Virus record (IMG/VR): IMGVR_UViG_3300032326_002451
Span: 46,316 to 110,315 of that record
DNA: 64,000 nt
Direction: 5' to 3' (one strand)
DNA from: a virus
The position numbers were made by a program, and so were the translations under genes. The notes under the pieces are model-generated. The model was not told the origin of the DNA, ran no database searches, and worked only from the letters and a program-made list of their open reading frames with translations. Positions 36,701 to 45,257 of the stretch are shown here, in pieces (within the stretch, counting starts at the first letter, position 1; every line of letters begins with the position of its first letter).

Positions 36701-39577
36701 TAAAGATGGGAAGTTAAACAAATTGTTATAGTCAATACTCAATACAACATCTGACCCAGAGGTAAAATATTCTTGTCCTAAATCGTATTGATTATCATCA
36801 TTTGGAGTTATTGCTGTAGAACCTAATGCTGATATGTTGTTAGCGTAACCTACAACACCTTTCATGTATATGACAGAGCTTCCGAATGAAGAGCCACCAA
36901 TCATATACCCGCTATCAACTAAAACTTTTGTTGGTCTTTCATACGGAGAACTTGTGATTTTTTGGTTTGTTCCAGCTAAATATTCTGTTGAAACATCAAA
37001 GTCAGTATGCTTAACAAAGTAAACACTTCCTCCAACTCCGGTCAATGTTGCTCTGTAAATACCATTGTATGAAGATGCACAAGAGTTGCCTGTTCCGATG
37101 TAAAATAGAACGTCTTCATTGTTAGAAATTAAGGTGTTATTTGAAATTTTAGTGGAAATTGCTGTTCCTGAACTGATTGGCAGTCCAGCAATTGTAGAGC
37201 TTTTGTATACAGCCTTAACTTTGTAGTTTTGATAGTCTTGAGTGTGCCAGCTAAAGTCAATTTCTTGTAAGAACGCACTACTAAGATTATCAGTTGCAAA
37301 AAAACTATTAATGTTTTCTTTGCTTGGGTAATTTATTTCAGGAACATATATGTTTGCAAATTTTGAATTGGCATAAGTTGTAGATCCATAAGCAGAAGTG
37401 TTTCTTGCGTATAGTACTCCTCCAATTTCATTTCTCATGTTTGGGGTAACTGTGAAAATATCTGTATTTGTGGATGTAATGTTTCTTAAGATATCTGCAG
37501 ACCAAGTTACAAGAGAATCAGAGTAATTGAAAACAGCCTTTTGTGGTGATGATAAAGTTGCATCATATAGGCCATTTATTTTTTTGTTAGAAGTATTAAC
37601 AAGAACTTTATCAGATGTATTTACACCTACTGAAAAATCATCCGGCGATATATAGACACTATTAAATTTATCTACCACAGTTGAAGAATCAACAGTTATT
37701 GTCGGTGCACTTGTTATATTGACAAATTCTACATCTGCAGTACCAGCTGATACATTATCTTCGTTTGAGTATAAGAAATAAGTAGCTCCAGTACCAGATG
37801 AGTTTGCAATTGAGCCATTTACAATCGAATAAAGAGAATAAAAACTCAATGCTTTAGTAGAACCTAATGCGCTACTACCAACAACATAAATACCATTTTG
37901 TGATTGTGTAGTGGTTTGATTGCTTACTAAAACTCTTTGAGAAATTGCTATACCACTATTTGCAAATTTAGAAGAATTTACGCTATTAAAATTGTTTATC
38001 TCTGAAATAGTGATGTTTGAAACTGGTTCGTAAAAATAATGTGTGAATCTATTATCAACAGAGATACCATCTAAATTTAGCACAAAATTAGCATTGTAAG
38101 TTGTTTCTCTGTTCATATAAAAATAAGAACTACCGATAGAGCTTAGGCTATTTTTAGCACTTACAATATAGGGTGTTATTTCAGCAGCTGTATCAAAATT
38201 TGCGTGTCTTTTCCAAACAGATGTATTTCCAAGCCCAACACTGAAAATATTATATACACCACTGTACGCACTATTATAATGCTTGACTAATATTTTTTCA
38301 TTTGCTACAGTTAGTGTAGTAACACCAGTTCCAGAAACAATGTGTGAAGGTGCGCTTGTAAAAGTACCAGCATTACTTCCAAAATCAAAAGTAAATGCAA
38401 TGGCACTTGTGTTTGGTATTTCGTAGTACCAATCTGCAGCATATGAGCTGTAATAATGAGTAGCATCAACCCAGTCAGAAGCTAAAGTAGTAGCAATTCC
38501 AGGCGTTGAATCTGGAATAATTACTCCACTTTCTCCTCCACCACCCTCTTCATAAGCTGTCATTGCTGTAAAGTCTGAAGTAAGATAATGGCGGTAATAT
38601 TTACCACCAAAAGTGGTCCCAGTCATGACTTGAACACTTACTGGAATTTGTTTTGTAATATTATAAACTGCAAAATCCCAGAAATTATCAATAGGGTCTG
38701 TACTTGTTCTTGTATCAACTATTGTATTTTTATTAGAAGCATATAAACTTGAAAGATAATATATGCCATTTTGAGATTTAGTAGTTTGATTTTTGACTAA
38801 AATTCTGTCATTTACTTCAAGTTCTACATTGTCAATAAAATTAGTTTGTGATGATAGTCCAGCTCCAGAAGATTGAAGATTTTCAGTCGTAGCAGCAACA
38901 ACACTATTAAGTTGATAAATATTTGCCCTACTTACCCACTTTATAGAAGTAGTTCCAGCTCCCACAAATTGAAATGGACTATAACCTGATAAATAAGAAA
39001 AATACGATGAAGCTCCAACACCAACAATTTTTCCAGCTGTGTAAATGTCTTCTCCAAGATGATATGAAAAACCTGAGCTTCCTGTTCCAGTTTTCTGAGC
39101 TAATATTTTATATAAACCATTCTCATTTTTTGTTGTTTGAGACTTAACTAAAATATTATTTCCTGAAGATATTTTGTATCCATCTATATACAAAGGAGCA
39201 ACTAATCTTTGTATGCCTCCCAAAGTTTCAAAAGACAAATTTAGATTAGTTGCTACATATGCGTTTGGCAATTGTTCGATATTGAACGTATCGAGAGGTG
39301 TGATTCTAAATTCAAATCCTAAATCTTCTGTTATAGAGACTGCATCAGAAGATTTTATGACTGGAAATTCACTTCCACCTGTGTAAATATCTGCAAATGA
39401 ATTATCTAACCAAATCTTTATATCTTCTACACTTGAGTTGATCCACTTAAGTTTAAAGATCCTTTTGCTCCATGAATTAGCCGTAGCTGTACCCATACCA
39501 GCAAAAGGAATCTCTTTATTTACTTCACTTTGTAAATCTGTAGTGCTTATTTCTGACCAAATCAGTGCGTGAGACAT
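33719..39577 (-). CDS. Giant NGIY-repeat tail or fibre protein
   Basis: 1,952 residues, beta-rich. I count about 11 copies of a module whose core is 'D(K/R)ILVKNQTTKxQNGIYxV' followed by an aromatic/Arg strand and an Asp-rich turn, e.g. 'VWKRHANFDTA', 'LSRSGDFSSSSDL', 'YAWARAEDLNADSE'. The same module occurs once in the protein at 6-7556. These modules are known from phage tail fibre and baseplate proteins; they have no assigned catalytic role. The N-terminal 150 residues differ and could attach to the tail. The start is ATG at 39577 without a clear ribosome site; the PhoH gene ends 18 bases upstream. Confidence 0.8.
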   Translation of the reverse strand: MSHALIWSEISTTDLQSEVNKEIPFAGMGTATANSWSKRIFKLKWINSSVEDIKIWLDNSFADIYTGGSEFPVIKSSDAVSITEDLGFEFRITPLDTFNIEQLPNAYVATNLNLSFETLGGIQRLVAPLYIDGYKISSGNNILVKSQTTKNENGLYKILAQKTGTGSSGFSYHLGEDIYTAGKIVGVGASSYFSYLSGYSPFQFVGAGTTSIKWVSRANIYQLNSVVAATTENLQSSGAGLSSQTNFIDNVELEVNDRILVKNQTTKSQNGIYYLSSLYASNKNTIVDTRTSTDPIDNFWDFAVYNITKQIPVSVQVMTGTTFGGKYYRHYLTSDFTAMTAYEEGGGGESGVIIPDSTPGIATTLASDWVDATHYYSSYAADWYYEIPNTSAIAFTFDFGSNAGTFTSAPSHIVSGTGVTTLTVANEKILVKHYNSAYSGVYNIFSVGLGNTSVWKRHANFDTAAEITPYIVSAKNSLSSIGSSYFYMNRETTYNANFVLNLDGISVDNRFTHYFYEPVSNITISEINNFNSVNSSKFANSGIAISQRVLVSNQTTTQSQNGIYVVGSSALGSTKALSFYSLYSIVNGSIANSSGTGATYFLYSNEDNVSAGTADVEFVNITSAPTITVDSSTVVDKFNSVYISPDDFSVGVNTSDKVLVNTSNKKINGLYDATLSSPQKAVFNYSDSLVTWSADILRNITSTNTDIFTVTPNMRNEIGGVLYARNTSAYGSTTYANSKFANIYVPEINYPSKENINSFFATDNLSSAFLQEIDFSWHTQDYQNYKVKAVYKSSTIAGLPISSGTAISTKISNNTLISNNEDVLFYIGTGNSCASSYNGIYRATLTGVGGSVYFVKHTDFDVSTEYLAGTNQKITSSPYERPTKVLVDSGYMIGGSSFGSSVIYMKGVVGYANNISALGSTAITPNDDNQYDLGQEYFTSGSDVVLSIDYNNLFNFPSLAPIQHFIAGDLTNKDTVDGDMLTVNRGRQLYTILDDPSVIYYYEIGDRAIYQDSNEDVWNNGLPNQVNGIYQIVHINPNTWTYYLRRVKQRVANGHIDHYKRLVIAPGDTIFDPAIHVVKAGTSDTYCWNEYNYPSLDVFVIDAQGNQTNFYNKVDYDVYPQFGYISPYSGFATSSTDTLYVYLYSDFDTPRYNEQSKSLLNRFYTVEQVLDNKYFINSGSAITLNKYTPDNIYFQISNATGLGTTTEAKYNTDRNHWYKAYDNSKSYKIDIDRIIEVSNVNEYFYTSRQSSDGYYKKVGSAFTASYFESNIYMPGTGETLGLFTGTVYLEKAISSGSGFTIDKWFQSLNLQANQNILLLNNNDSGLATTIQTSYYDDKNNLIQHNKSGKRDQKIYKFANLGYTPVTLSYNTNFTNPLTPLNVLYGAAKFFLHYNPNNTSRVNGDKSWYSYESVSVFSCNTSTGVAITDFSDFGGIINSYAPAINDIILVKDQTNKKQNGIYSVYSNPVYKLSRSGDFSSSSDLKSLGRVVYGNTTYELILPSAFYSIGSTSGNTAINWIKSGYGQTIDVKAVSSSVYSGLALTTAYPDATDGVTLAANDKVLLLSQAASNERYVGRFTQNIAPIYSRVLASGSTNTAGFSITSCYVTDLNSNKDYELYFDPSSTTLGSSDIDWFEQDKINNYTSCTKIIGSNTSLVSSFSDPSITLGQTILLLGQTNNTQNGIYKADSNISFYLTRHENLDESSEISIGKKCNVTSGLASTGYYALVYDETATPTIGSSSIYWAKVNLSNKLADCNCATTSSNVNINLSSPPSTIDGVILEKGHRILVKNQDSNKSQNGVYVVTGTGAEYAWARAEDLNADSELNPQLTVKVVNGTVNQDTVYRIKLGLPRTITYAQLTEYIIGTDSIEWVSVDKDGLFNSNPSTWQLLGADNSNAFYLGSAKIDKYSTANSNRFAIAVKIPTSDSLSNSNITSNGKVRNIKFKVEYKTVED
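33990..39250 (-). repeat. About 11 diverged NGIY modules
   Basis: Recurring 'ILVKxQTxxxQNGIY' cores spaced 90-250 residues apart. Some copies are worn (NGLYDAT, YSGVYNI, YNGIYRA) and one (NERYVGRF) has lost the NGIY signature. DNA identity between copies is low. Confidence 0.75.
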
Positions 39578-39595
39578 TTGTAATCCATCTGAAAT

Positions 39596-40963
39596 TTATT
39601 TTCTTTGAGCTTCAGGACGATTGAAAATATCACTTGCTACTGCTGCAAGCTCTGATCTTTCTACCTTAGTTAAGGTGACAGAAGCAACAAGCGCATTTTT
39701 CTTTCCGCCAGAGATTGCATGAGCTAATCCATTAGACTTTGCATCTAAATAAGGATTTTCTACCTGAGAAAGATCGCCAAGTAAAATTACTTTGGAATCT
39801 TTGCCACAACGCTCAATTACCATTCTTGCTTCTCTTGCTGTGATATTTTCAGCTTCATCAAGTATTATTATGGATCGAGGAATAGATCTACCTTGAATAA
39901 AAGCCATTGCTTCAACTTCAATTATTCCATCACGGCACATTTCTTCAAATCTATTGTTAGCAGATAAAGATTTAGAGCCAAGAATTTGATCAATATTATC
40001 TTTGATTGGACCTAACCATGCAGCAATCTTCTCAAATTTATCGCCAGGAAGTGCGCCAATATCTTTTCCGCCCACAGGAATCAATGGTTTCATGACAACA
40101 ATCTTGTCGTATAAGTCTTCATTGATCATTTGTAGTGCAGCAGCAAGTGCTAAAAATGATTTTCCAGTTCCAGCTTTTCCTGCTAACGTAACCAAAGGAA
40201 TAGACAAGTCAGTAAGAACCTCAAGCGCACATTTTTGCTCTAAGTTCTTTCCTTGGATGCCTGAATAACCTTTAGCTTCTTTAGCATTTGATTTTTCTTT
40301 GAGTACTTTCAATACACCATTTTTATGATAAGTTGGGCATTTAGCATCACCAAACTCAAAAATAACAAACTCATTTGGATTTAAGTCTTTAGTTTTAGCT
40401 TGTAAATCTTGAGATAAAGATTCAATTAATACTTCATTAGTTGCCCATAGAGTAGTCCAGTCTGATTGAATTTCACATGGAACAAATCTTACTCCAGTAT
40501 ACTCTCTGTCTTCTAATTGATCTGCTTTATAGTTTTCAGCAACACATCCCCAGGTAATTGCACGAATTCTTAAGCCTGTATCTTTTGTGATAATAGCTAC
40601 TTTTTTTCTTGGATTAGCAGCTTTCAATGCCAAACAACATTCAATAATTGCATTATCTGAATGTACTTTTATAATATTAGGTCTTTCATTTTTCTGCAAA
40701 GGAGATTCGGTGTTATATACAAACAATCTGCCATTTTGTTCGTTTATTTTTACGCCTTTTAAAAGATCTGTAAGTGTGTAGTTTTCTAAATTTCTGAAAA
40801 CTTCTCGAGCGCTCCATCCTACGCTTTCTTTTCTGGTTTTAATGTCATCTAAATCGTCAATCACAGCAAGTGGAACGTAGATGTCATTTTCACCAAATTT
40901 ATAGAGAGCAAGGGGATCATGTAGTAGAACGCAAGTGTCAATGATGTAAATATGCTTTGCCAA
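39596..40963 (-). CDS. phoH: PIN-PhoH fusion ATPase (PhoH2 type)
   Basis: 455 residues. The N-terminal PIN-like domain carries IYIIDTCVLLHDP (first catalytic Asp) and VPLAVIDDLDDIK. The C-terminal PhoH ATPase has Walker A GKAGTGKS near 260, 'MKPLIPVGGKDIGALPGDK', and Walker B IIILDEAEN near 365 with a LLGDLSQ sensor. PhoH2 proteins are RNA helicases/RNases in bacteria, and PhoH genes are very common in large phages. Translation appears to start at a TTG (40963-40961) because GAGGAG lies nine bases before it and no ATG is nearby. Confidence 0.93.
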   Translation of the reverse strand: MAKHIYIIDTCVLLHDPLALYKFGENDIYVPLAVIDDLDDIKTRKESVGWSAREVFRNLENYTLTDLLKGVKINEQNGRLFVYNTESPLQKNERPNIIKVHSDNAIIECCLALKAANPRKKVAIITKDTGLRIRAITWGCVAENYKADQLEDREYTGVRFVPCEIQSDWTTLWATNEVLIESLSQDLQAKTKDLNPNEFVIFEFGDAKCPTYHKNGVLKVLKEKSNAKEAKGYSGIQGKNLEQKCALEVLTDLSIPLVTLAGKAGTGKSFLALAAALQMINEDLYDKIVVMKPLIPVGGKDIGALPGDKFEKIAAWLGPIKDNIDQILGSKSLSANNRFEEMCRDGIIEVEAMAFIQGRSIPRSIIILDEAENITAREARMVIERCGKDSKVILLGDLSQVENPYLDAKSNGLAHAISGGKKNALVASVTLTKVERSELAAVASDIFNRPEAQRK

Positions 40964-41039
40964 ATTTTTGGTCTCCTCGCATGGTAATAGATCTTATGAT
41001 CATAGTGTAAATTTCTTTTCAACAAACCAGCAGTCCTGT

Positions 41040-42026
41040 TTACAAAGGTAATACAGGCTTATCTTCTTCATCCAAATTGTCTTTTTCTTCATCCTGTATT
41101 TTGCTTATAAAGTCTGCCGCATTTTCATTTTCTACTATTTCAAAAGATCTCATGTTTAAAATGTTAGAAAGTTGCTGTTTGTCAAAATTTCTAAGCTGTT
41201 TTGTGTCAAGCCATTTAGTTTCTACAGTTTTTGTTTGTGCTTTCAATGATCCATCTCTAAACTTTCCTAAATCATTGAATAGATTATTTTCGATATACTT
41301 GATTGCTGTGTCTAAATCAGTTGTTTCAAGTAAATCAAAATCATTATAGGAAACTGCTCCGATTGAACCCTGACTCAAAGCATTTCCATTTGGGTCTAAT
41401 ATTTTTTCTTCAGTTCGAATAAATGATAAGCTTGTTTTTGGAATACACAAATATATCTTGAATGGCAAAGAATATTCTATTTGATCAGATGAAGTTAATC
41501 TCAAAACTTCATCTTCATCATTTACAATTGATAAAACCAATTTGTTTTTATCATCAATGACCCAATCCCATTCATAATTGTGTTCTTCGGTTTTTGGTAT
41601 AAAAGCTGGCACTAACTTTAATTTTTCTTTATTTTCGCATATACTTAGAAACAATTGAAAGCCAATTGTATCTTCGGGTGTGCCTTTTCTAAATGTCCCA
41701 ATTTTATTCCAATCAATTGCAAAGTCACTCGTTACATTTGTGATTTCAAATTCATCAAAATGACCCTGATCAAAAATTCTTCTCAATAAAGGATCTTCTA
41801 AAATTCTTCTGGCTCTGACTAAATCTAAAAATAGTTCTTTAGAGCCTCCAAAGTCAGGGTGAGCTTTCCTTGCTTGTTTTCGGAATGATTTTTCAATAAT
41901 TTGTGAAATTTCTATTTTATTTTGTCGAGTTTTACTATCAGGTAGGTTTTCTTTTGAGATTCCTAAAATAGAATAATAATCCTTACTGAAATCTATGATG
42001 TTTTTTGGATCAAATTCTTTGGACAT
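41040..42026 (-). CDS. Second J-domain protein (type III)
   Basis: 328 residues from ATG 42026; a TTG at 42059 would add 11 residues but has no better signal. A J domain occupies about residues 15-85: 'DYYSILGISKEN', a slightly longer loop than usual, then HPDFGG (intact HPD) and 'RRILEDPLLRRIFDQGHFD'. There is no G/F region or zinc finger. The remaining about 240 residues are a charged domain of unknown type, which could choose clients or location. It is the second possible partner of the phage Hsp70 and stands divergent to the GH73 lysin gene, only 36 bases apart. Confidence 0.88.
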   Translation of the reverse strand: MSKEFDPKNIIDFSKDYYSILGISKENLPDSKTRQNKIEISQIIEKSFRKQARKAHPDFGGSKELFLDLVRARRILEDPLLRRIFDQGHFDEFEITNVTSDFAIDWNKIGTFRKGTPEDTIGFQLFLSICENKEKLKLVPAFIPKTEEHNYEWDWVIDDKNKLVLSIVNDEDEVLRLTSSDQIEYSLPFKIYLCIPKTSLSFIRTEEKILDPNGNALSQGSIGAVSYNDFDLLETTDLDTAIKYIENNLFNDLGKFRDGSLKAQTKTVETKWLDTKQLRNFDKQQLSNILNMRSFEIVENENAADFISKIQDEEKDNLDEEDKPVLPL

Positions 42027-42062
42027 ATTTTTTTTATAAAAGATTAATGAGAGAATCAAGAT

Positions 42063-42953
42063 ATGAATTTCCGCAAATTGGCTGAATTAGCAAAACTACA
42101 TGACGAAAAGCAAGATTATAAAATTGCTGATATGTTCACAAAAGTACTTAATAAATTTGCCCAAGAACAAACTCCTTTTGACATTACAGAAGGAGAAGAG
42201 TCAAATGACCCTAAAACTGTTTTAGATTATTTCACTGGTTTTGCTTTTGACATGATTTCAAGAAAACCAAGTATTAGCAAAGATCAAGTAAAAGCAGAAT
42301 TAGATAAAAAGATTGGCGAAAAATTAGAAAATCTGAGCAATGATGACAAAGCTAAATTATCAAACATCAAAGAAGATGTCGTTAATGAACTTGAAAAAAA
42401 TTCTTGGTACACGAAGTTATCTGATGTAAACGAAGATTATGGTCAAGCTATCGAGATTACAGGTGGACCTAAAGAGTTTTTAGAAAAACTTGGCCCAGCA
42501 GCACAGCAAGCATCTCAGAATGTTGATAATAATGTACCTGCTTCTATTATTCTTGCAATGGCTGCTTGGGAATCTGGTTGGGGTAAAAGCAAGTTGGCAT
42601 CTGAGCATGGCAATTTCTTTGGTATTAAACAAAGTCCTACATCTGGAGCATCTTCTGGAGTATCAATGGGTACTTTTGAATTTAATGGAGGCAAACATAG
42701 AGAAATTGCAGAGTTCGCAAAGTTTGAAAATGATGCTGTAGCTTCTATGTCAGCTCTTCCAAATTTCTTTACCAACAATAGAAGATACACAGATGTCTTA
42801 AGAAGAGGTGAGATGTACAAAAATGACAAATCCACTTCTAATCTATTTTCTGTTGTTGATGCAATATTTAATGCTGGATATTCTACTGATCCTGGCGAAC
42901 CTGAAAATATAAAGAAATTAATTGTTAGATATAATCTTGGTAAATACGACTAA
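42063..42953 (+). CDS. Endo-beta-N-acetylglucosaminidase-like lysin (GH73)
   Basis: 296 residues. The C-terminal half (about 140-296) is a FlgJ/GH73-type glucosaminidase: 'PASIILAMAAWESGWGKSKLA' with the catalytic Glu near 170, then HGNFFGIK and a late 'AIFNAGYSTDP' helix. It hydrolyses peptidoglycan glycan strands. There is no signal peptide. Residues 1-40 ('FRKLAELAKLHDEKQDYKIA' then 'DMF...KFAQ') match the helical leader of other virion-type proteins here, so it may be a virion-packaged entry enzyme rather than a free endolysin. Its stop overlaps the next ATG. Confidence 0.85.
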   Translation: MNFRKLAELAKLHDEKQDYKIADMFTKVLNKFAQEQTPFDITEGEESNDPKTVLDYFTGFAFDMISRKPSISKDQVKAELDKKIGEKLENLSNDDKAKLSNIKEDVVNELEKNSWYTKLSDVNEDYGQAIEITGGPKEFLEKLGPAAQQASQNVDNNVPASIILAMAAWESGWGKSKLASEHGNFFGIKQSPTSGASSGVSMGTFEFNGGKHREIAEFAKFENDAVASMSALPNFFTNNRRYTDVLRRGEMYKNDKSTSNLFSVVDAIFNAGYSTDPGEPENIKKLIVRYNLGKYD

Positions 42954-43474
42954 TGTGGTACAAAACTGCAAAACAAAAAGTTAACACTTTTGGTTTACCA
43001 ATATCAGGAAAAAACAGATTTAAGTTGTTTGCTGATGAAGAAGAAGCGCCTCAAGAAGATTTGCCATTGGAAGACGATAATGTTGAAGAGGAAGTGGATG
43101 AGCAAGGTATTGTAATTCCACCTATTGATCCAAAACCAGAAGAAGAAGTTACAATAGATGATCCAAATAATGATGGAGAATTCACACCAGAAGATTTACA
43201 AACCAATATAAGAGCCATGGAAGAAGATCCAACTATTGGTATCAAATTGCCTAAATCTGAAAATGGCGAAGGCGAAGATTTGCATCCAAATTGTCACTGT
43301 AGAATCATCACATTGCCAATATTATCAAAAGTTGGTGTCCAAGAAGGTAGAAGAGTTTGGAAGCATTCTGAAAATTGTTGCGATAAATGTAGATTGACAG
43401 CTCAACAATTCAATCAAGCAGAAATTCAAAGATTATTGAACAAAGGTATTGATGTAAATGGTGTAGCCGCTTAG
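42953..43474 (+). CDS. Small protein with MuF-like HPNCHC motif
   Basis: 173 residues. The N-terminus MWYKTAKQK is followed by a long acidic, proline-rich disordered stretch (about 25-110). Then comes 'DLHPNCHCRIITLP', the signature that ends Mu gpF/SPP1 gp7 minor head proteins (HPNCRC). A second Cys cluster CCDKC follows near residue 143. It looks like a stand-alone or shortened version of the MuF C-terminal tip, possibly zinc-binding. It starts in the stop of the lysin gene. The last 42 bases overlap an opposing gene. Head-associated role inferred. Confidence 0.6.
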   Translation: MWYKTAKQKVNTFGLPISGKNRFKLFADEEEAPQEDLPLEDDNVEEEVDEQGIVIPPIDPKPEEEVTIDDPNNDGEFTPEDLQTNIRAMEEDPTIGIKLPKSENGEGEDLHPNCHCRIITLPILSKVGVQEGRRVWKHSENCCDKCRLTAQQFNQAEIQRLLNKGIDVNGVAA

Positions 43475-44008
43475 GTCTATATCAATCTTTTTTCTTAAGA
43501 TTTTCTTTGATGGCATCTTTACATTTCTGAGCTGAGACACTAATCTTTTTTTCATATAGTAAGACAAATCAGATCTATTTATTTCTCTGATCAATATCGT
43601 TTTCAATTGCGATATTTCAAAATCAGTGTGAAGATAACTATAAAATATTTCGTTTTCCAACTTGTCTAATTGTTTTTCATAAATAGAAAATTCTTTCATT
43701 GACAAATTGTAAAAAGTATTAATCAAGTAATATCTTATAGCATTATATTTTTTGACATTTAATGTTGATATGTCAGACATTTCTTTCAAATCAAAAAGAA
43801 AATCTATATTTCCCTTAATTTGAAATAATTCTCCATTTACTTTTATCAAGTACAACGCAACAATAGCTTCATTTTCAATAATTGAAATGATTGGTTGACC
43901 AGATATCAGATTTGTTTCTTCAAGAGTCTGAATATTATTAGGATTTTTGATGCCTAACATGTGAATATCTTGTTTGTTTTGTCTAACAAAAGTCAAAAAT
44001 GCTTTCAT
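43433..44008 (-). CDS. Unknown protein (minus-strand pair, member 2)
   Basis: 191 residues, soluble. It has an N-terminal alpha/beta part ('AIVALYLIKVNGELFQIKGN') and a helical C-terminal half with many Lys and Glu ('FSIYEKQLDKLENEIFYSYL'). It overlaps the start of its partner by four bases at 44005 and overlaps the 3' end of the opposing MuF-like gene by 42 bases. No recognised domain. Confidence 0.55.
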   Translation of the reverse strand: MKAFLTFVRQNKQDIHMLGIKNPNNIQTLEETNLISGQPIISIIENEAIVALYLIKVNGELFQIKGNIDFLFDLKEMSDISTLNVKKYNAIRYYLINTFYNLSMKEFSIYEKQLDKLENEIFYSYLHTDFEISQLKTILIREINRSDLSYYMKKRLVSQLRNVKMPSKKILRKKIDIDLSGYTIYINTFVQ

Positions 44009-44610
44009 AATACAATATTTTCAATTATGGATTTATCTTCTGAGTAATTTGTAGAATCGCCCCATAAATTGATCCAGTAGTCTTTGAGTTTATTTTTCTT
44101 TGACATTGAAGAGCAAGTATCATATATTGTTGTTTTTATTTCAGTAAGAGCAAGTAATTTTTTATGACTTGCATTACGTTCTTCATAAATCTTAAGTAAT
44201 TCTTTATTTATATGATTTTTGTTCTTAATCATGAACTCAAAAATGATATCTTGTTCAAAAGGGTTGGCTCTGATTTTATCAATAAGAAAAACATAATCAT
44301 TATGAAATGAATATAATTCTTCGTCAATCATATCAATCAATATTAGTCTTTTATTTTTGGGCATTATATAAATTTGAATAGGTGATACTTTTACTTTTCT
44401 TATATTGGTAGTGTTTAAATGTTTGAAAAAAGATATATTTTTTGAATGAAGATATGAAAAAACACTTGGGATTTCTTCTAAATTTTTGAAATAAACCCAA
44501 GGATATTCTTCTTGATCAGCCAAAAAAGCTCTCAAACTTATAAGTATTTCAACTTTGTCGTTTTGAGAGCTTTCAGTGATAATTTTTTTTAGGTCTGCTA
44601 CATTATTCAC
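44005..44610 (-). CDS. Unknown protein (minus-strand pair, member 1)
   Basis: 201 residues, soluble. It starts 'NNVADLKKIITESSQNDKVE', has a central 'PIQIYIMPKNKRLILIDMID' strand pair and a Lys-rich helical C-terminus. It is coupled to the following gene by an ATGA overlap. No recognised family; the two proteins have a broadly similar strand-then-helix order, but I cannot call them paralogues. Confidence 0.55.
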   Translation of the reverse strand: MNNVADLKKIITESSQNDKVEILISLRAFLADQEEYPWVYFKNLEEIPSVFSYLHSKNISFFKHLNTTNIRKVKVSPIQIYIMPKNKRLILIDMIDEELYSFHNDYVFLIDKIRANPFEQDIIFEFMIKNKNHINKELLKIYEERNASHKKLLALTEIKTTIYDTCSSMSKKNKLKDYWINLWGDSTNYSEDKSIIENIVL

Positions 44611-44643
44611 AACGATAACTCTTAATTAAGTAAAATAGACGAA

Positions 44644-44931
44644 TTATCGTTTTTGATAGTTTTTTCCAAAAAGTTCATACACATTCTCTGAAACAATTTC
44701 TTGAAGTGTATCTTTTTTGGTATAGAGTCTTATGTTTGCAATTCCACCATATTTTTCTTCCATATGGTCTAAAACTCTTTTCACTTTTCTGTTTATTTCT
44801 AACTGAGAAGGATTGTAATTTCTTTGTTTTCTTAAAAGTCCTCTGACAGCAAATTCCGCATCCATTGCAAGTACTTTAAGTTCGTACAATGGTCTTTGTT
44901 TGTTTTCTTCTACAGCTATTCTATACCACAT
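44644..44931 (-). CDS. Small basic helical protein with MWYRIA leader
   Basis: 95 residues, basic. The N-terminus MWYRIAVEEN parallels MWYKTAKQK of the gene at 42953. A helical, Arg/Lys-rich body follows ('FAVRGLLRKQRNYNPS', 'KVKRVLDHMEEKYGG'). It lies four bases after the 76-residue gene, so probably one operon. Could be a virion or DNA-associated small protein; not recognised. Confidence 0.6.
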   Translation of the reverse strand: MWYRIAVEENKQRPLYELKVLAMDAEFAVRGLLRKQRNYNPSQLEINRKVKRVLDHMEEKYGGIANIRLYTKKDTLQEIVSENVYELFGKNYQKR

Positions 44932-44935
44932 ATTA

Positions 44936-45166
44936 TTAGTCTATTTTAAAATTTGTAACCAACGCTTCATTAATAACAAAAGCAACATTTTGACTTGGCA
45001 CGTTGAATAAACAACTTGTCATTTTTTCATCTTTGTAGATGATGTGAAAATCTTTATTTACTATTAACACTCCCTCTATAGTGCTAATCGAAACAGCAGG
45101 ATTGTAAGTTTGAATTTTCCACTTTCCAATTCCTCTGTTTTGAGAATTATTATCAATAACAGCCAT
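44936..45166 (-). CDS. Small protein, unknown function
   Basis: 76 residues with a beta-hairpin-like core ('GVLIVNKDFHIIYKDEKM', 'NVAFVINEALVTNF'). It has an AAGGGGA ribosome site before the ATG at 45166 and begins a minus-strand group (45166 to 43433) divergent to clpX. No recognised domain. Confidence 0.55.
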   Translation of the reverse strand: MAVIDNNSQNRGIGKWKIQTYNPAVSISTIEGVLIVNKDFHIIYKDEKMTSCLFNVPSQNVAFVINEALVTNFKID

Positions 45167-45257
45167 TTTTAAGTCCCCTTTAGTAATTGTAATTTATTGC
45201 AAAATATCCTAATTACCTTTATCTATATCCTTATTCTTATCCTGTATAAGTAATTTC

